A stretch of DNA of 50,850 bases. Origin: an uncultured Clostridia bacterium (GTDB lineage Bacteria; Bacillota; Clostridia; Christensenellales; Borkfalkiaceae). This document shows, piece by piece, positions 32,865 to 43,255 of the stretch. Numbering within the stretch: position 1 is the first letter of the stretch; every line of letters begins with the position of its first letter. The stretch lies in assembly GCA_949282385.1 (NCBI GenBank), contig CASDOP010000013.1, forward strand, positions 1 through 50,850, read 5' to 3'. The notes under the pieces were generated by a model. It did no database searches. It saw only the letters and a program-made list of their open reading frames with translations, and was not told the origin of the DNA. The translations under genes were made by a program, and so were the position numbers.

Positions 32865-33809
32865 TCAGAATTTTTTCCTTTTATCTATTGCGGAGAACAA
32901 AGAGTAAACCGCGGGAGTGAACACTCCGAAAGCGCACGCGCACGCCGCGATTGCAAATACAGCCGCGCCGTAAGGAACGAGCGTTGCCCATGCGGGCGAA
33001 GCAACGACCGCGAATATCATGAATATCACAACCGCGACGACCGCAGCTATGCATACGAAGGCGTTTGTCTTTATGGTTGACAGCGCTCCTTCGGCAACGA
33101 GATCGAGCTTTGAAACTTTTGCCTTGCTCTCTTCCTTGTAAGCTTTTTTAACCTTATCGAAGAACAGCGAGGAGCATATCATGTTGAGAACCACGGCTAC
33201 TATGCCGAAAGCTATCGCCTCGAGACCGATGGGGCAACGGGTAATTGCAAGCAAAGCCGCATACAGTCCCGCTACGAAAATCTGTGAGCAGAGCGCCGCG
33301 AGCGCCATGCCGGGCTTAAATCTTACGAGCGAATAGAGCACCTGGAAAGCGACTGCCGAAGCTATTGCTATTGCCGCAAATTTGAGGAGGTAAAGTCCGC
33401 CGACGACGCCCTGATTGAAATGAACTTCCACTGTAGCGTTGAAAAGACCTGCCTCGTCCAGAGCCGACTGCAAAGAATTGGCTGCTTCTTTAAGCTTTTC
33501 GTCCGAAACGGACTGGCTGAACTTGTAAACTACGGTGTTGGGCGTGTTTGTCTGAGCTTCGGAAAAAGTAACGTTGTAAGCGCCGAGCGAGCCGAGCTTG
33601 TCTTCTGCTAAGTTCTTAAGCGTTTCGCCGCTGTTGTCGCCTACATTGTAGGCGGTTACTTCTACGCTCTTATAGGAAGCGAACTCGCCGCCGTAGCTGA
33701 AAAATCCTCTGCCGACGAAGTGGCAAATTGTTCCCACCGCCATGCCTATCGCTATTAAAACTATGCCTATTATCACAGCGAGGTGACGCATTTTAATTAT
33801 CTTAGTCAT
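32865..33809 (-). CDS. secF: SecF-like protein-export membrane subunit, divergent
   Basis: I start at ATG 33809 (MTKIIKMRHLAVIIG), which overlaps the secD stop; upstream codons lie inside secD. 314 residues, six membrane segments with a periplasmic loop after the first, the SecF layout. The usual D-F-T-G-G motif after the first segment is not visible (FFSYGGEFASYKSVEVTAYN there instead). SecDF pulls exported proteins outward using the proton gradient. The call rests on layout and pairing with secD. Confidence 0.75.
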   Translation of the reverse strand: MTKIIKMRHLAVIIGIVLIAIGMAVGTICHFVGRGFFSYGGEFASYKSVEVTAYNVGDNSGETLKNLAEDKLGSLGAYNVTFSEAQTNTPNTVVYKFSQSVSDEKLKEAANSLQSALDEAGLFNATVEVHFNQGVVGGLYLLKFAAIAIASAVAFQVLYSLVRFKPGMALAALCSQIFVAGLYAALLAITRCPIGLEAIAFGIVAVVLNMICSSLFFDKVKKAYKEESKAKVSKLDLVAEGALSTIKTNAFVCIAAVVAVVIFMIFAVVASPAWATLVPYGAAVFAIAACACAFGVFTPAVYSLFSAIDKRKKF

Positions 33810-35349
33810 CGCCGTACACCTCCCTCTTAAATCCGCCGAACGCAAACTTGTTGCGGACGGGCGCGCTGAGTACGTGCCACATGAGCCTCGTGAACCAGTA
33901 GAGAGCATAAGAAGCTATCGTTGCGACTACGAGAGCGAGACCGCAGGCAGCGACTTCGCCGACTGCGACTGCCGCAAGAATTATTGCGCCGACGAGCAGT
34001 ATTAAGTGCATATCGAGTATGCCGAAGAGGGTGCGTCTGTAAGCCGTCTTGACGGCGGACTGCATCGTCTTACCCGTCTTGCACTGAGCGCGTACTTCGG
34101 AAAGCACGTAAAGGTTTGCCGCGCCGAAGATTACAAGTCCTGCAACGCAGGTTGCGAGAACTGCAAAGGTTATCTGTATGGAAAGAAGATAGAGCGCATA
34201 GAGCATTACCAGAGCGAACACTACCGCGTTCATGGTAATAACTCCGCCCAGCTTCTTGTATTTGATTATTGCCGCAACGCCGAAAGCAACGAGCACGACT
34301 ATGCATGCGATGAGCGCCATAAGAGCGGAAAGTTCTCCTCCTGCCGCAGACGTTGTGGTTATAGCGCTGTCGGAAGAATATTTTACGTTGAGCACTCCGC
34401 CGCAGGCAGCCGAATTGAGAATTGCCGCCGCATCCTTTGCTTCGTCGCTGGTGGAAAGAGCAAATTCCATCGTATCCGAATCCATGGTGGATGTAGATGT
34501 TACGGAAAGAATGAGAGTATCGCCTACGCAGAAATAAATCGCGTTGCTTTCAGACGAAGCCGCAAGCGTCGTTACGTAGCGCATGCGCTCGCGACCGTAT
34601 TCGGTCAGGCTGAAGTGAAGAACGTGGTTGCCGCCGAATGTGTAGCTCGAAACCGAAGAGAAATAATCTGCAACGTTTTCGTTTGCGCTTACGAACGAAT
34701 ATGTCTTGGAACCGCTGCCGGTAATGTCCGCATCGGTGTATTCGTCGGCGTTATAGGTCATGTTCAGCGTTGATTCGTTGCCGCTGTCGCCCGACACGGT
34801 TATGGAAGTATCGGCGGTGCGGAGGGTAAGTTCGCCCGAAGCCGAAAGATAACCGAGAGTGTTTGTAGCAACCTGAAGCCGCTGCGACTGCGAAACGGAA
34901 TCGTTGCCGACGTATGCAGCATATGAATACTGCGTGGGTACGGAAACTTTAATGGTTATGCCGTCCTGAACGGATACGCTGAAGTCCGAAAGACCTCTGT
35001 CGGCAAATCTCTGCGCAAGTACTTCGGCATCGGCGGAAACTTCGGCAGAAAGCTGCGCGACGCTGTCGTATCCCGCCTCTTCGAGGTTGACGTACACTGC
35101 GCCCTGCTTTTCGTAGCCGGTCTTATCTTCGTCGGACATGTAAGAATACTTGTCGGAAGATACGACGCCTTCGGGATACATCGTCTTAGTCGCGTAACCC
35201 GTGAAGTCGCTGCCCATGCTTATGCTTGCCGCTATGGAATTATACCTCTGCGTATCGCTTATTCTGAAAGATACCGTACCGAAGAAAGCGGCGACTATAA
35301 TCGCAATCACCACGATTGACGTGATTATTGCAGATTTTACTTTGCTCAT
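33802..35349 (-). CDS. secD: SecD-like protein-export membrane subunit, divergent
   Basis: I start at ATG 35349, preceded by AAGGAG. 515 residues: N-terminal membrane segment, a large extracytoplasmic P1-like region, then five membrane segments (from GGELSALMALIACIVVLVAFG onward). The region where SecD normally has a G-x-D-L-x-G-G motif reads SMGSDFTGYATKTMYPEG. Ser/Thr-rich loop sequence is less conserved than usual. Identity is supported by the order secD-secF and the nearby yajC, but both proteins are divergent. Confidence 0.75.
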   Translation of the reverse strand: MSKVKSAIITSIVVIAIIVAAFFGTVSFRISDTQRYNSIAASISMGSDFTGYATKTMYPEGVVSSDKYSYMSDEDKTGYEKQGAVYVNLEEAGYDSVAQLSAEVSADAEVLAQRFADRGLSDFSVSVQDGITIKVSVPTQYSYAAYVGNDSVSQSQRLQVATNTLGYLSASGELTLRTADTSITVSGDSGNESTLNMTYNADEYTDADITGSGSKTYSFVSANENVADYFSSVSSYTFGGNHVLHFSLTEYGRERMRYVTTLAASSESNAIYFCVGDTLILSVTSTSTMDSDTMEFALSTSDEAKDAAAILNSAACGGVLNVKYSSDSAITTTSAAGGELSALMALIACIVVLVAFGVAAIIKYKKLGGVITMNAVVFALVMLYALYLLSIQITFAVLATCVAGLVIFGAANLYVLSEVRAQCKTGKTMQSAVKTAYRRTLFGILDMHLILLVGAIILAAVAVGEVAACGLALVVATIASYALYWFTRLMWHVLSAPVRNKFAFGGFKREVYGDD

Positions 35350-35394
35350 CTGAAACTCCTTGAAGGATAAACCTGTTTGGATTAATACTATATT

Positions 35395-35424
35395 ATTATA
35401 ATTAAAAATGCAAAGCCCTGTCAA
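35395..35424 (-). promoter_or_regulatory. Promoter of secD-secF
   Basis: Minus strand: TTGACA (35424-35419), 18-base spacer, TATAAT (35400-35395). Confidence 0.75.
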
Positions 35425-35471
35425 ACGATTATGTGCGGCTAACGCATTTTTTTACGCGTGCGCGCGTGAAA

Positions 35472-35493
35472 ATTTGCGTCCGAAGGCGCAAAT
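35472..35493 (-). terminator. Terminator after the SCIFF maturase gene
   Basis: ATTTGCG/CGCAAAT around an eight-base loop, with TTTTC after the stem on the minus strand. Confidence 0.55.
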
Positions 35494-35498
35494 CTGCT

Positions 35499-36815
35499 TT
35501 ATACCATGCCTTTTTTGACGGCAAGAACGTGCATTGCGCATTCGACGCGTTTTTTCATCATTTCGCAGGTGATTTTATACGGCTTTTCTATATCGCCGTT
35601 GAAATGATAATTGTTCGCGCTGCAACCGCCGCTGCATATGAATTTTGCAAAGCAGTCGCCGCAGTCCTTGCGCGTGAAAAGGCAGGACGAAGCAAACTTT
35701 GAACGAATTTCTTCGTTGAGCTTGCCTTCGTAGACGTTGCCCATGAGGAAATCTTTATCCCCCGCAAACTGGTGGCAGGGATAAATATCGCCGTTGGGCA
35801 CGACGGAAAAATATTCGTTGCCCGCGCCGCATGCGGAAACCCTCTTTGAAAGGCATGGACCGCCCTCGAGGTCTATGTTGAAGTGGAAGAAGTTGAAACC
35901 CTCGCCCTTTTTATACTTTTCGATGTATTTATCGCAGAGATTTTCGTACTCTTGTTTTATGGCGGGAAGGTGTTCCTCTTTTATTGCAAGGTCGTCTATA
36001 TCGGTTACGACGGGTTCGAGCGAAATGCTGTCGAAACCCTGCTCGGCGAGAAATACGACGTCGTTGGAAAAATCGAGATTTTTAGCCGTGAAAGTGCCGC
36101 GCACGTAGTACGACTTGTCCCCCCTGCTCTGCACGAACTTTTTGATGTGCGGAAGAACGGCGTCGAAACTGCCCTTGCCGTTGACCGTCTTTCTTATTGC
36201 GTCGTGTACTTCCTTTCTGCCGTCGATGGACAGAACGACGTTTTCCATCTCTTTATTGAAAAAGTCTATCGTGTCGTCGTCGAGAAGAAGAGCGTTGGTG
36301 GTTGTGGTGAAAAGGAACTTTTTGCCCGTCGCCTCGCCCCTTTCGCGCGCGTATTTAACAACGTTTTTTATTGTCTGTATGCACATCAAAGGCTCGCCGC
36401 CGAAGAAATCCGCTTCGAGCACCTTGCGGTTGCCGCTGTTTTCGATGAGGAAGTCTATAGCCTTTTTGGCGGTTTCCTCGCTCATGAATTCCCTTGCGGC
36501 GTGATATGCGCCCTCGTCCGCAAAGCAATAGCGGCAACGAAGGTTGCAGTCGTGGCAGATGTGTATGCAGAGCGCTTTTACCTCGTGCGACTTTGCGGGA
36601 TAAGTCTTAACCTCTTCCGCGCCGAGCAGTCCCTGTTCTTCGAGTTCGCCCACATCGCGCTTTATCTCGGCAACTTCCTCGTCGGTAAGTTCGCACACTT
36701 CGCCCTTTTCGCGGGCGGAAAGGTATTCTGCAGTTTTATCGTCGCAGACGTGCAGACTGCCGCTGCCCGTATCGTAAACATAATTTATATCTTTATATCT
36801 GAAAACGTGTACCAT
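35499..36815 (-). CDS. scfB: SCIFF peptide maturase (radical SAM/SPASM)
   Basis: 438 residues. N-terminal peptide-recognition region, then the radical SAM motif C90-x3-C94-x2-C97 (CNLRCRYC), FFGGEPLM, and a C-terminal SPASM region with many Cys (CGAGNEYFSVVPNGDIYPCHQF, CGDCFAKFICSGGCSAN). Enzymes of this type form thioether links in the six-cysteine peptide SCIFF. The peptide gene lies 119 bases upstream on the same strand, so the pair is complete. Confidence 0.93.
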   Translation of the reverse strand: MVHVFRYKDINYVYDTGSGSLHVCDDKTAEYLSAREKGEVCELTDEEVAEIKRDVGELEEQGLLGAEEVKTYPAKSHEVKALCIHICHDCNLRCRYCFADEGAYHAAREFMSEETAKKAIDFLIENSGNRKVLEADFFGGEPLMCIQTIKNVVKYARERGEATGKKFLFTTTTNALLLDDDTIDFFNKEMENVVLSIDGRKEVHDAIRKTVNGKGSFDAVLPHIKKFVQSRGDKSYYVRGTFTAKNLDFSNDVVFLAEQGFDSISLEPVVTDIDDLAIKEEHLPAIKQEYENLCDKYIEKYKKGEGFNFFHFNIDLEGGPCLSKRVSACGAGNEYFSVVPNGDIYPCHQFAGDKDFLMGNVYEGKLNEEIRSKFASSCLFTRKDCGDCFAKFICSGGCSANNYHFNGDIEKPYKITCEMMKKRVECAMHVLAVKKGMV

Positions 36816-36829
36816 AATGACATTAAATA

Positions 36830-36852
36830 GGGAGCAGATTTTTTCTGCTCCC
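36830..36852. terminator. Hairpin between SCIFF peptide and maturase genes
   Basis: GGGAGCAGA/TCTGCTCCC with a five-base loop. Probably lowers read-through so that peptide exceeds maturase. Confidence 0.65.
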
Positions 36853-36933
36853 TTTAAGAATTACAAATTTATGCGCAACCCTGAAAGGGCGCGCCATAGA
36901 AAACGCTGTATCTGAAACAACAGCGAAAATTTA

Positions 36934-37092
36934 TTACTTAACTTCCTTTTCGGGGTTCTGTTCTCTGGTTATTCTTTCGCAACTCTGGTTGCCGACGGTG
37001 CAGCTCGTCTTGCAAGCCGACTGGCAGGTGGATCTGCATTCGCCGCATGCGGTAATCTTTCTTTCAACGGGTTTAGCTATAGTCTTTATCAT
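36934..37092 (-). CDS. scfA: SCIFF six-cysteine ranthipeptide precursor
   Basis: 52 residues starting MIKTIAKPVERKITACGEC. Six Cys at 16, 19, 23, 27, 31 and 38, with Ser and Thr between, which is the defining SCIFF pattern (six cysteines in about 45 residues). AAGGAG lies before the ATG, and a good promoter is found at 37158-37130. SCIFF is almost universal in Clostridia; its role is not settled. The maturase gene is downstream. Confidence 0.95.
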   Translation of the reverse strand: MIKTIAKPVERKITACGECRSTCQSACKTSCTVGNQSCERITREQNPEKEVK

Positions 37093-37129
37093 TTCAACTC
37101 TCCTTAACGCCTGTATTTTAATTTATTAC

Positions 37130-37158
37130 ATTATAATTTATGCTGCGACAAATTGCAA
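37130..37158 (-). promoter_or_regulatory. Promoter of the SCIFF gene
   Basis: Minus strand: TTGCAA (37158-37153), 17-base spacer, TATAAT (37135-37130). Confidence 0.75.
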
Positions 37159-37175
37159 GCGTTTTGTAATTATTT

Positions 37176-37541
37176 TTACTCTTTTTTAAGGTTTACGGCA
37201 ATAACGCCCGTTATCGCGCCCGCCGCAGCGCCTATTAAAAGTTCCGCTATGGTCATCCAGCCGAAAGAAATCGCTCCCGCAATCGCGCAGAAAAGAAAAT
37301 AGGTTAAAAGATACGCCGCCGCGCCGAACGCAGCGCCCTTTATAAGCCCCCTTTCCCCGCGCAGAAATATAAGTCCGCCGAAGATTATGGAAAGTATTTT
37401 GAAAACCTGGTTGACAGTTTTCACCGCGCTCGCGCCTATGCCGAAAATGTTTATGACGAGCGCGAACAACAGGGCATATACCAACGCGAAAACTACCGCG
37501 GCGCACGCCGCTTTGCATATCTGGATTGCATCTTTGCGCAT
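37176..37541 (-). CDS. TIGR04086-type membrane protein
   Basis: 121 residues with four membrane segments rich in Ala and Gly, ending GVIAVNLKKE. Size, layout and place between yajC and the SCIFF locus match the TIGR04086 family, which regularly lies there in Clostridia. Function unknown. The gene lies between the yajC terminator and the SCIFF promoter. Confidence 0.7.
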   Translation of the reverse strand: MRKDAIQICKAACAAVVFALVYALLFALVINIFGIGASAVKTVNQVFKILSIIFGGLIFLRGERGLIKGAAFGAAAYLLTYFLFCAIAGAISFGWMTIAELLIGAAAGAITGVIAVNLKKE

Positions 37542-37549
37542 AAAAAAAT

Positions 37550-37579
37550 CCCTCCGATACTTTTACCGTATGCGGAGGG
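37550..37579 (-). terminator. Terminator after yajC
   Basis: CCCTCCG/CGGAGGG with an inner ATAC/GTAT pairing, followed on the minus strand by seven T. Confidence 0.8.
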
Positions 37580-37603
37580 AATATTTTTTAGAACTTTTAA
37601 AAG

Positions 37604-38122
37604 TTACTCTGCGTCAGCGCTCTTTTTTGTGCTTTTTCTTGCGCGCTTGGGCTTCTGAGCAACTACCTCTTCGGTCTTTTCTTCCGTCTTTTCTTCGGCG
37701 GTTTCGACAGTTTCTGCAGGCTCTTCGGTTGCGACGGGTTCTTCAGTCTTTTCTTCAGCGAAAACTTCGTCTGTTGCGGGAGCTTCGGTCTTTGCTTCAT
37801 CTTCTACGACAGCGTCGGTCTGATAGATTGCAAGTTTATCGAACTTCATGTAGCATTTGCCGGATGTTTCGCTGCCCGTTTCGAGAACGAAGGTGTTTTC
37901 CTCTTCGTTGACTTCAACGACTATGCCGCACACGCCGCCTATCGTCTTGACTTTGTTGCCGGGCTTGACGGAATTGATGAGCTTTTCGGCTTCCTGCTGA
38001 CGCTTTTTGTTCTTGCGGGAAGACATTACAAACATGCCGATTATGAGCACTATAAATATAGCAAACACAACGTACATTATAATCTGCTGCTGGGCTTCGT
38101 TAGCTAAAATCTGATTAATCAT
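37604..38122 (-). CDS. yajC: Preprotein translocase subunit YajC with long acidic tail
   Basis: 172 residues. Membrane segment (QIIMYVVFAIFIVLIIGMFVM) followed by the YajC core (INSVKPGNKVKTIGGVCGIVVEVNEEENTFVLETG). About 65 extra residues follow, rich in Glu, Thr, Pro and Val and ending in a Lys/Arg stretch (KPKRARKSTKKSADAE). YajC associates with SecDF. The tail is longer than in most YajC proteins and looks disordered. Confidence 0.9.
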   Translation of the reverse strand: MINQILANEAQQQIIMYVVFAIFIVLIIGMFVMSSRKNKKRQQEAEKLINSVKPGNKVKTIGGVCGIVVEVNEEENTFVLETGSETSGKCYMKFDKLAIYQTDAVVEDEAKTEAPATDEVFAEEKTEEPVATEEPAETVETAEEKTEEKTEEVVAQKPKRARKSTKKSADAE

Positions 38123-38225
38123 TGTTTACTCCGTTAGAATTGATAGTTCCATAATAATATTTTTGCGTCATTTAAGCAAGCGTTTTAATGCAGAAAGTAA
38201 CGATTTCACTCAACTTTCGCAAAAA

Positions 38226-39560
<1,335 letters not shown>

Positions 39561-39580
39561 TTAAGATTGCTATAACGAAC

Positions 39581-39643
39581 GACAAGGCGCGCGAGGAAAA
39601 ACCGAGGGAGTTTACTTGAATGTAAATGACCGAGGGTTGCCGC
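39581..39643. repeat. 63-bp direct repeat, copy 1
   Basis: Identical to 39766-39828 (starts GACAAGGCGCGCGAGG, ends GGGTTGCCGC). The centre holds TTTACTTGAATGTAAA, a short inverted repeat. Confidence 0.9.
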
Positions 39644-39765
39644 GCTTAAGATTTGCCAATGCACGGTCTGCAGATATGAGTATTCAGGTTGTGAGCAAAC
39701 CCGTAATTATCAAATGGCAAAGCTAAAGTTCGGTCTGCGGATATGAGGATTGGAGAAACGAGCAA

Positions 39766-39828
39766 GACAAGGCGCGCGAGGAAAAACCGAGGGAGTTTAC
39801 TTGAATGTAAATGACCGAGGGTTGCCGC
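39766..39828. repeat. 63-bp direct repeat, copy 2
   Basis: Second perfect copy, 185 bases downstream of the first. Confidence 0.9.
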
Positions 39829-39881
39829 AGCGCAACGACGTATTGCGAAGTTTATACAATCATCAAGAAGTATTGCGAAGT

Positions 39882-40916
39882 TTACAAAATCATCATAGCG
39901 TCGCCGAAAGAAAAGAAACGATACCCCTCTCGCACAGCCTCTTCGTAGAGGGAAAGAATTTTTTCCCTGCCCGTCATGGCGGCGACGAGCATTATGAGCG
40001 TGCTTTCGGGAAGATGAAAATTGGTTATGAGGGCATCGACGCATTTGAATTTATAGGGCGGGTAGATAAAAATGGATGTATCGCCGCTTTCCGCCCTGAC
40101 CACGCCGTCTTCGCCCGTCGCACTTTCGAGCGTGCGCACGGACGTCGTGCCTACGGCGATTACTCTGCGACCTTCGGACTTTGCCTTGTTTATGGCGTCC
40201 GCCGCCTGTTTGCTTACGCAATAATATTCGCTGTGCATTTTATGGTCGGTTATTATATCTTCCTTGACGGGGCGGAAAGTACCCAGCCCGACGTGCAGAA
40301 GCACTTCGACGACTTCCACTCCCATCGCCCTTATTTTTTCGAGCAATTCGGGCGTGAAATGCAGCCCCGCAGTGGGCGCAGCCGCCGAACCGTCCGTCTT
40401 GGCATATACCGTCTGATAGGAATTTTTATCCTCAAGCTTATGCTTGATGTAGGGCGGCAGTGGCATTGAACCGACTTCTTCGAGCACCTCTTCAAACACT
40501 CCGTCGCAATAAAAATGCACTATTCTTTCGCCGCTGTCGGTTATGCCCTCTACGCTGAGAGAGAGTTTGTCGCTTATTGTAAGGCGCGTGCCTATGCGGC
40601 ACTTTTTGCCCGGCTTTACGAGCGCTTCCCATTTGTCTATGTCCAGCCTCTTTAAAAGCAGCACTTCGACGTTGCCGCCGTTTACAGTCTTTGCATACAG
40701 CCTTGCGGGAAGAACTTTTGTATTGTTGACGACGAGTACGTCGCCCGCGCAGAGATATTCGGTTACGTCGCGAAAAATTCTGTGTTCGACCTTATCATTT
40801 GTCCTGTCGTAGACGAGAAGGCGCGCGCTGTCGCGCGGATTTGCGGGCGTCTGCGCTATCTGTTCGGGCGGAAGCTCGTAGAAAAAATCTGATTTTTTGT
40901 ATATTACCTGGCTCAT
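39882..40916 (-). CDS. queA: S-adenosylmethionine:tRNA ribosyltransferase-isomerase
   Basis: 344 residues. Family motifs: [25 protein letters not shown] at the N-terminus, [46 protein letters not shown]. Transfers ribose from SAM to preQ1 in tRNA, making epoxyqueuosine. Its ATG overlaps the ruvB stop. Order ruvA-ruvB-queA-tgt is widely conserved. Confidence 0.96.
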   Translation of the reverse strand: MSQVIYKKSDFFYELPPEQIAQTPANPRDSARLLVYDRTNDKVEHRIFRDVTEYLCAGDVLVVNNTKVLPARLYAKTVNGGNVEVLLLKRLDIDKWEALVKPGKKCRIGTRLTISDKLSLSVEGITDSGERIVHFYCDGVFEEVLEEVGSMPLPPYIKHKLEDKNSYQTVYAKTDGSAAAPTAGLHFTPELLEKIRAMGVEVVEVLLHVGLGTFRPVKEDIITDHKMHSEYYCVSKQAADAINKAKSEGRRVIAVGTTSVRTLESATGEDGVVRAESGDTSIFIYPPYKFKCVDALITNFHLPESTLIMLVAAMTGREKILSLYEEAVREGYRFFSFGDAMMIL

Positions 40917-41983
40917 TTATCTTCCTTTTTGTCGAAGAGCGTTATCTGCTCGCTCTGAGCGGCAGTCGGCGTGTAGCCGAGATGACGGTATCCGCCATTT
41001 AAAATTACCCTTCCGCGGGGCGTGCGAGCTATGAAACCGAGCTGCAGAAGATAGGGTTCGTACACGTCCTCTATCGTCCCCGCATCTTCATTTATTGTCG
41101 CGGCGAGCGTTTCAAGCCCGACGGGCTTGCCGTCGAACTTTACTATCATAGCTTTTAAGAGGTTGCGGTCGACCTCGTCGAGACCGAGTTCGTCTATCTC
41201 CATTCTGCCGAGGGCGAAACGCGCGTCCTCGAGCGTAACCGTCTGACTTTCGTTGACGGTGGAAAAGTCGCGCACGCGCTTTAAAAGCCTGTTGGCAATT
41301 CTCGGCGTGCCGCGCGAACGGCGGGAAATTTCACCTGCCGCCTCGTCGTCTATGCTTATGCCGAGCGTCTTTGCAGAACGCGTTACAATCTCTTTGAGGT
41401 CGGCGGGCGTATACATCTCCAGACGGCAGACTATGCCGAAACGGTCGCGCAGGGGATTGGCTATCATGCCCGCCTTGGTGGTTGCGCCGATGAGAGTGAA
41501 TTTTTTTAATGAAAAGCGGATATTCCTCGCCGAAGGTCCTTTGCCGACGATTATATCGAGGGCGTAATCTTCCATGGCGGAATATAAAATTTCTTCTACG
41601 CTGTGATTTAACCTGTGGATTTCGTCAATGAACAGCACGTCGCCGTCGTTGAGGTTGGTGAGTATTGCCGCGAGATCGCCGCTGCGCTCGATTGCGGGGG
41701 CGGAAGTCATTTTGAGCTGCCCGCCCATTTCGTTTGCGATTATATGGGCGAGAGTAGTTTTGCCAAGTCCCGGCGCGCCATACAAAAGGACGTGCTCAAG
41801 CACCTCCCCTCGCTTTTTTGCGGCGTTCATGTACACCGTTAAATTTTCCTTGACCTTGCTCTGTCCGACGTAAGCTTCAAGCGTTTTAGGTCTTAAAACG
41901 TTCTCTTCGGCGTCGTACTCGCCCTTGGTGCTGCGTACAAGCCTGTCCTCTTCGCCGCCGTATTCTTCTTCGTCAAAAAACAT
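40913..41983 (-). CDS. ruvB: Holliday junction helicase motor RuvB
   Basis: 356 residues. N-terminal [20 protein letters not shown] and [11 protein letters not shown], Walker [13 protein letters not shown], Walker [12 protein letters not shown], sensor IGATTKAGM, and a C-terminal winged helix ([17 protein letters not shown]). Drives branch migration with RuvA. Confidence 0.97.
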   Translation of the reverse strand: MFFDEEEYGGEEDRLVRSTKGEYDAEENVLRPKTLEAYVGQSKVKENLTVYMNAAKKRGEVLEHVLLYGAPGLGKTTLAHIIANEMGGQLKMTSAPAIERSGDLAAILTNLNDGDVLFIDEIHRLNHSVEEILYSAMEDYALDIIVGKGPSARNIRFSLKKFTLIGATTKAGMIANPLRDRFGIVCRLEMYTPADLKEIVTRSAKTLGISIDDEAAGEISRRSRGTPRIANRLLKRVRDFSTVNESQTVTLEDARFALGRMEIDELGLDEVDRNLLKAMIVKFDGKPVGLETLAATINEDAGTIEDVYEPYLLQLGFIARTPRGRVILNGGYRHLGYTPTAAQSEQITLFDKKEDK

Positions 41984-41999
41984 ACTTTCTTACCGCTTT

Positions 42000-42593
42000 T
42001 TACATATTTTTGAGCGCGGACATTATAATCTGCTCGACGCCCGAAGCTCCCGCAGCTTTAGCCGCAGCGACTGCCTTTACGCTCTCTGCACGGGTAAAGC
42101 CGAGCGACATGAGCGCGACTACCGCGTCCTCGTCGCCGTCCGAAACCGCTGCGGCGGGCAGACCTTCGGAAACGGCAGAACCGCCCGATACAACTCCGAC
42201 TTTTTCGCGCAGTTCCAAAATTATGCGCTCGGCAGTCTTTTTGCCCAGTCCCTTGACGGACGAAAGCCGTTTTACGTCCTGCGTGGCTATTGCCGCCGCG
42301 AGCGCGGATATATCCATAGCCGAAAGCACGGCTATGCCCATTTTAGGTCCTACTCCCGAAACGGAAATGAGCTTTAAGAACATATTTTTTTCCTCTAAAG
42401 AGGAAAAACCGTATAAAACGACGCCGTTGGCTTCGCTTACCTGCATATAAGTGTACACTTCGCAGACCGCGCCGTCGGTCATTTTTGAAAACGCCGAAGC
42501 CGAGCAGTAGACCTCGTAGCCTACACCGCCCGTTTCTATGAGGGCGTAATCTGCAGCAGAGTACAGAACTTTGCCTTTGAGATAACCTATCAT
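42000..42593 (-). CDS. ruvA: Holliday junction binding protein RuvA
   Basis: 197 residues. OB-fold N-terminal domain (MIGYLKGKVLYSAADYALIETGGVGYEVYCS), two helix-hairpin-helix motifs (VSGVGPKMGIAVLS, VKGLGKKTAERIILELREK), and a C-terminal UBA-like domain (VVALMSLGFTRAESVKAV). Partner of RuvB. Confidence 0.97.
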   Translation of the reverse strand: MIGYLKGKVLYSAADYALIETGGVGYEVYCSASAFSKMTDGAVCEVYTYMQVSEANGVVLYGFSSLEEKNMFLKLISVSGVGPKMGIAVLSAMDISALAAAIATQDVKRLSSVKGLGKKTAERIILELREKVGVVSGGSAVSEGLPAAAVSDGDEDAVVALMSLGFTRAESVKAVAAAKAAGASGVEQIIMSALKNM

Positions 42594-42662
42594 AATAAAC
42601 CTGCAATGCGCAGACCGAAAGTCGGGGCGCTGAAGCCCTGCCTCGCGAATGCGCGAATTTTT

Positions 42663-43160
42663 TTATCTTATGCCGAACATATCGCCGAAGCGCGAAGTGT
42701 GCGCGTGGCAGAGCGCGACGGCGAGCGCGTCGGCGGCGTCGTCGGGGCGGGGAATGCTTTTGAGGTGAAGAAGGGACGTAACGACGTGCATCATCTGCAC
42801 TTTGTCCGCCTTGCCGTAACCCGTGAGCGCTTGTTTTATCTGCATGGGAGTGTATTCGTAGAGTTTTCCGCAATACTTGACCGAGGAAAGAAGAATTACC
42901 CCCCTCGCGTGAGCGACGGGTATGCCCGTGGTAACGTTTTTGGTGAAAAACAGCTCCTCCACCGCTATTTCTTCGGGCTTGTACTTTGCGAAAATGCGGT
43001 TGAGCCCTTCTTCGAGCATGGCGAGGCGCACGGGAAAACTTTCTTCCTTGGGCGTGGTTACCACGCCGTAATCGACGGGAAGAGTGTTGCCGTTATTGAG
43101 TTTTTCTATAACGCCGTACCCCATGGTGCCGTAACCGGGGTCTATGCCCAAAATTATCAT
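42663..43160 (-). CDS. ruvC: Holliday junction resolvase RuvC
   Basis: 165 residues. Starts MIILGIDPGYGTMGYGVIE with the first catalytic Asp; later acidic residues are in AVEELFF and near DDAADALAVALCHAH. Cuts Holliday junctions. First gene of ruvC-ruvA-ruvB-queA-tgt(-yajC), with a promoter shared divergently with argH. Confidence 0.96.
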   Translation of the reverse strand: MIILGIDPGYGTMGYGVIEKLNNGNTLPVDYGVVTTPKEESFPVRLAMLEEGLNRIFAKYKPEEIAVEELFFTKNVTTGIPVAHARGVILLSSVKYCGKLYEYTPMQIKQALTGYGKADKVQMMHVVTSLLHLKSIPRPDDAADALAVALCHAHTSRFGDMFGIR

Positions 43161-43188
43161 AATTTATGCCCGAATAAGCGCAATTAAC

Positions 43189-43217
43189 TTGATTAGTTTA
43201 CCCGAATATTATATAAT
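43189..43217 (+). promoter_or_regulatory. Promoter of argH
   Basis: TTGATT (43189-43194), 17-base spacer, TATAAT (43212-43217). Overlaps the ruvC promoter. Confidence 0.75.
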
Positions 43218-43236
43218 GAATTTAATTTTAAGTCAA
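43208..43236 (-). promoter_or_regulatory. Promoter of ruvC operon
   Basis: Minus strand: TTGACT (43236-43231), 17-base spacer, TATAAT (43213-43208). The two -10 elements share ATTATATAAT. Confidence 0.75.
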
Positions 43237-43255
43237 TTTTTTACAGGGGTATACT

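Noticed and set aside
39581..39900. Repeats that could be read as a CRISPR array
   Set aside because: Only two long copies, 185 bases apart, with no regular short spacers and no cas genes.
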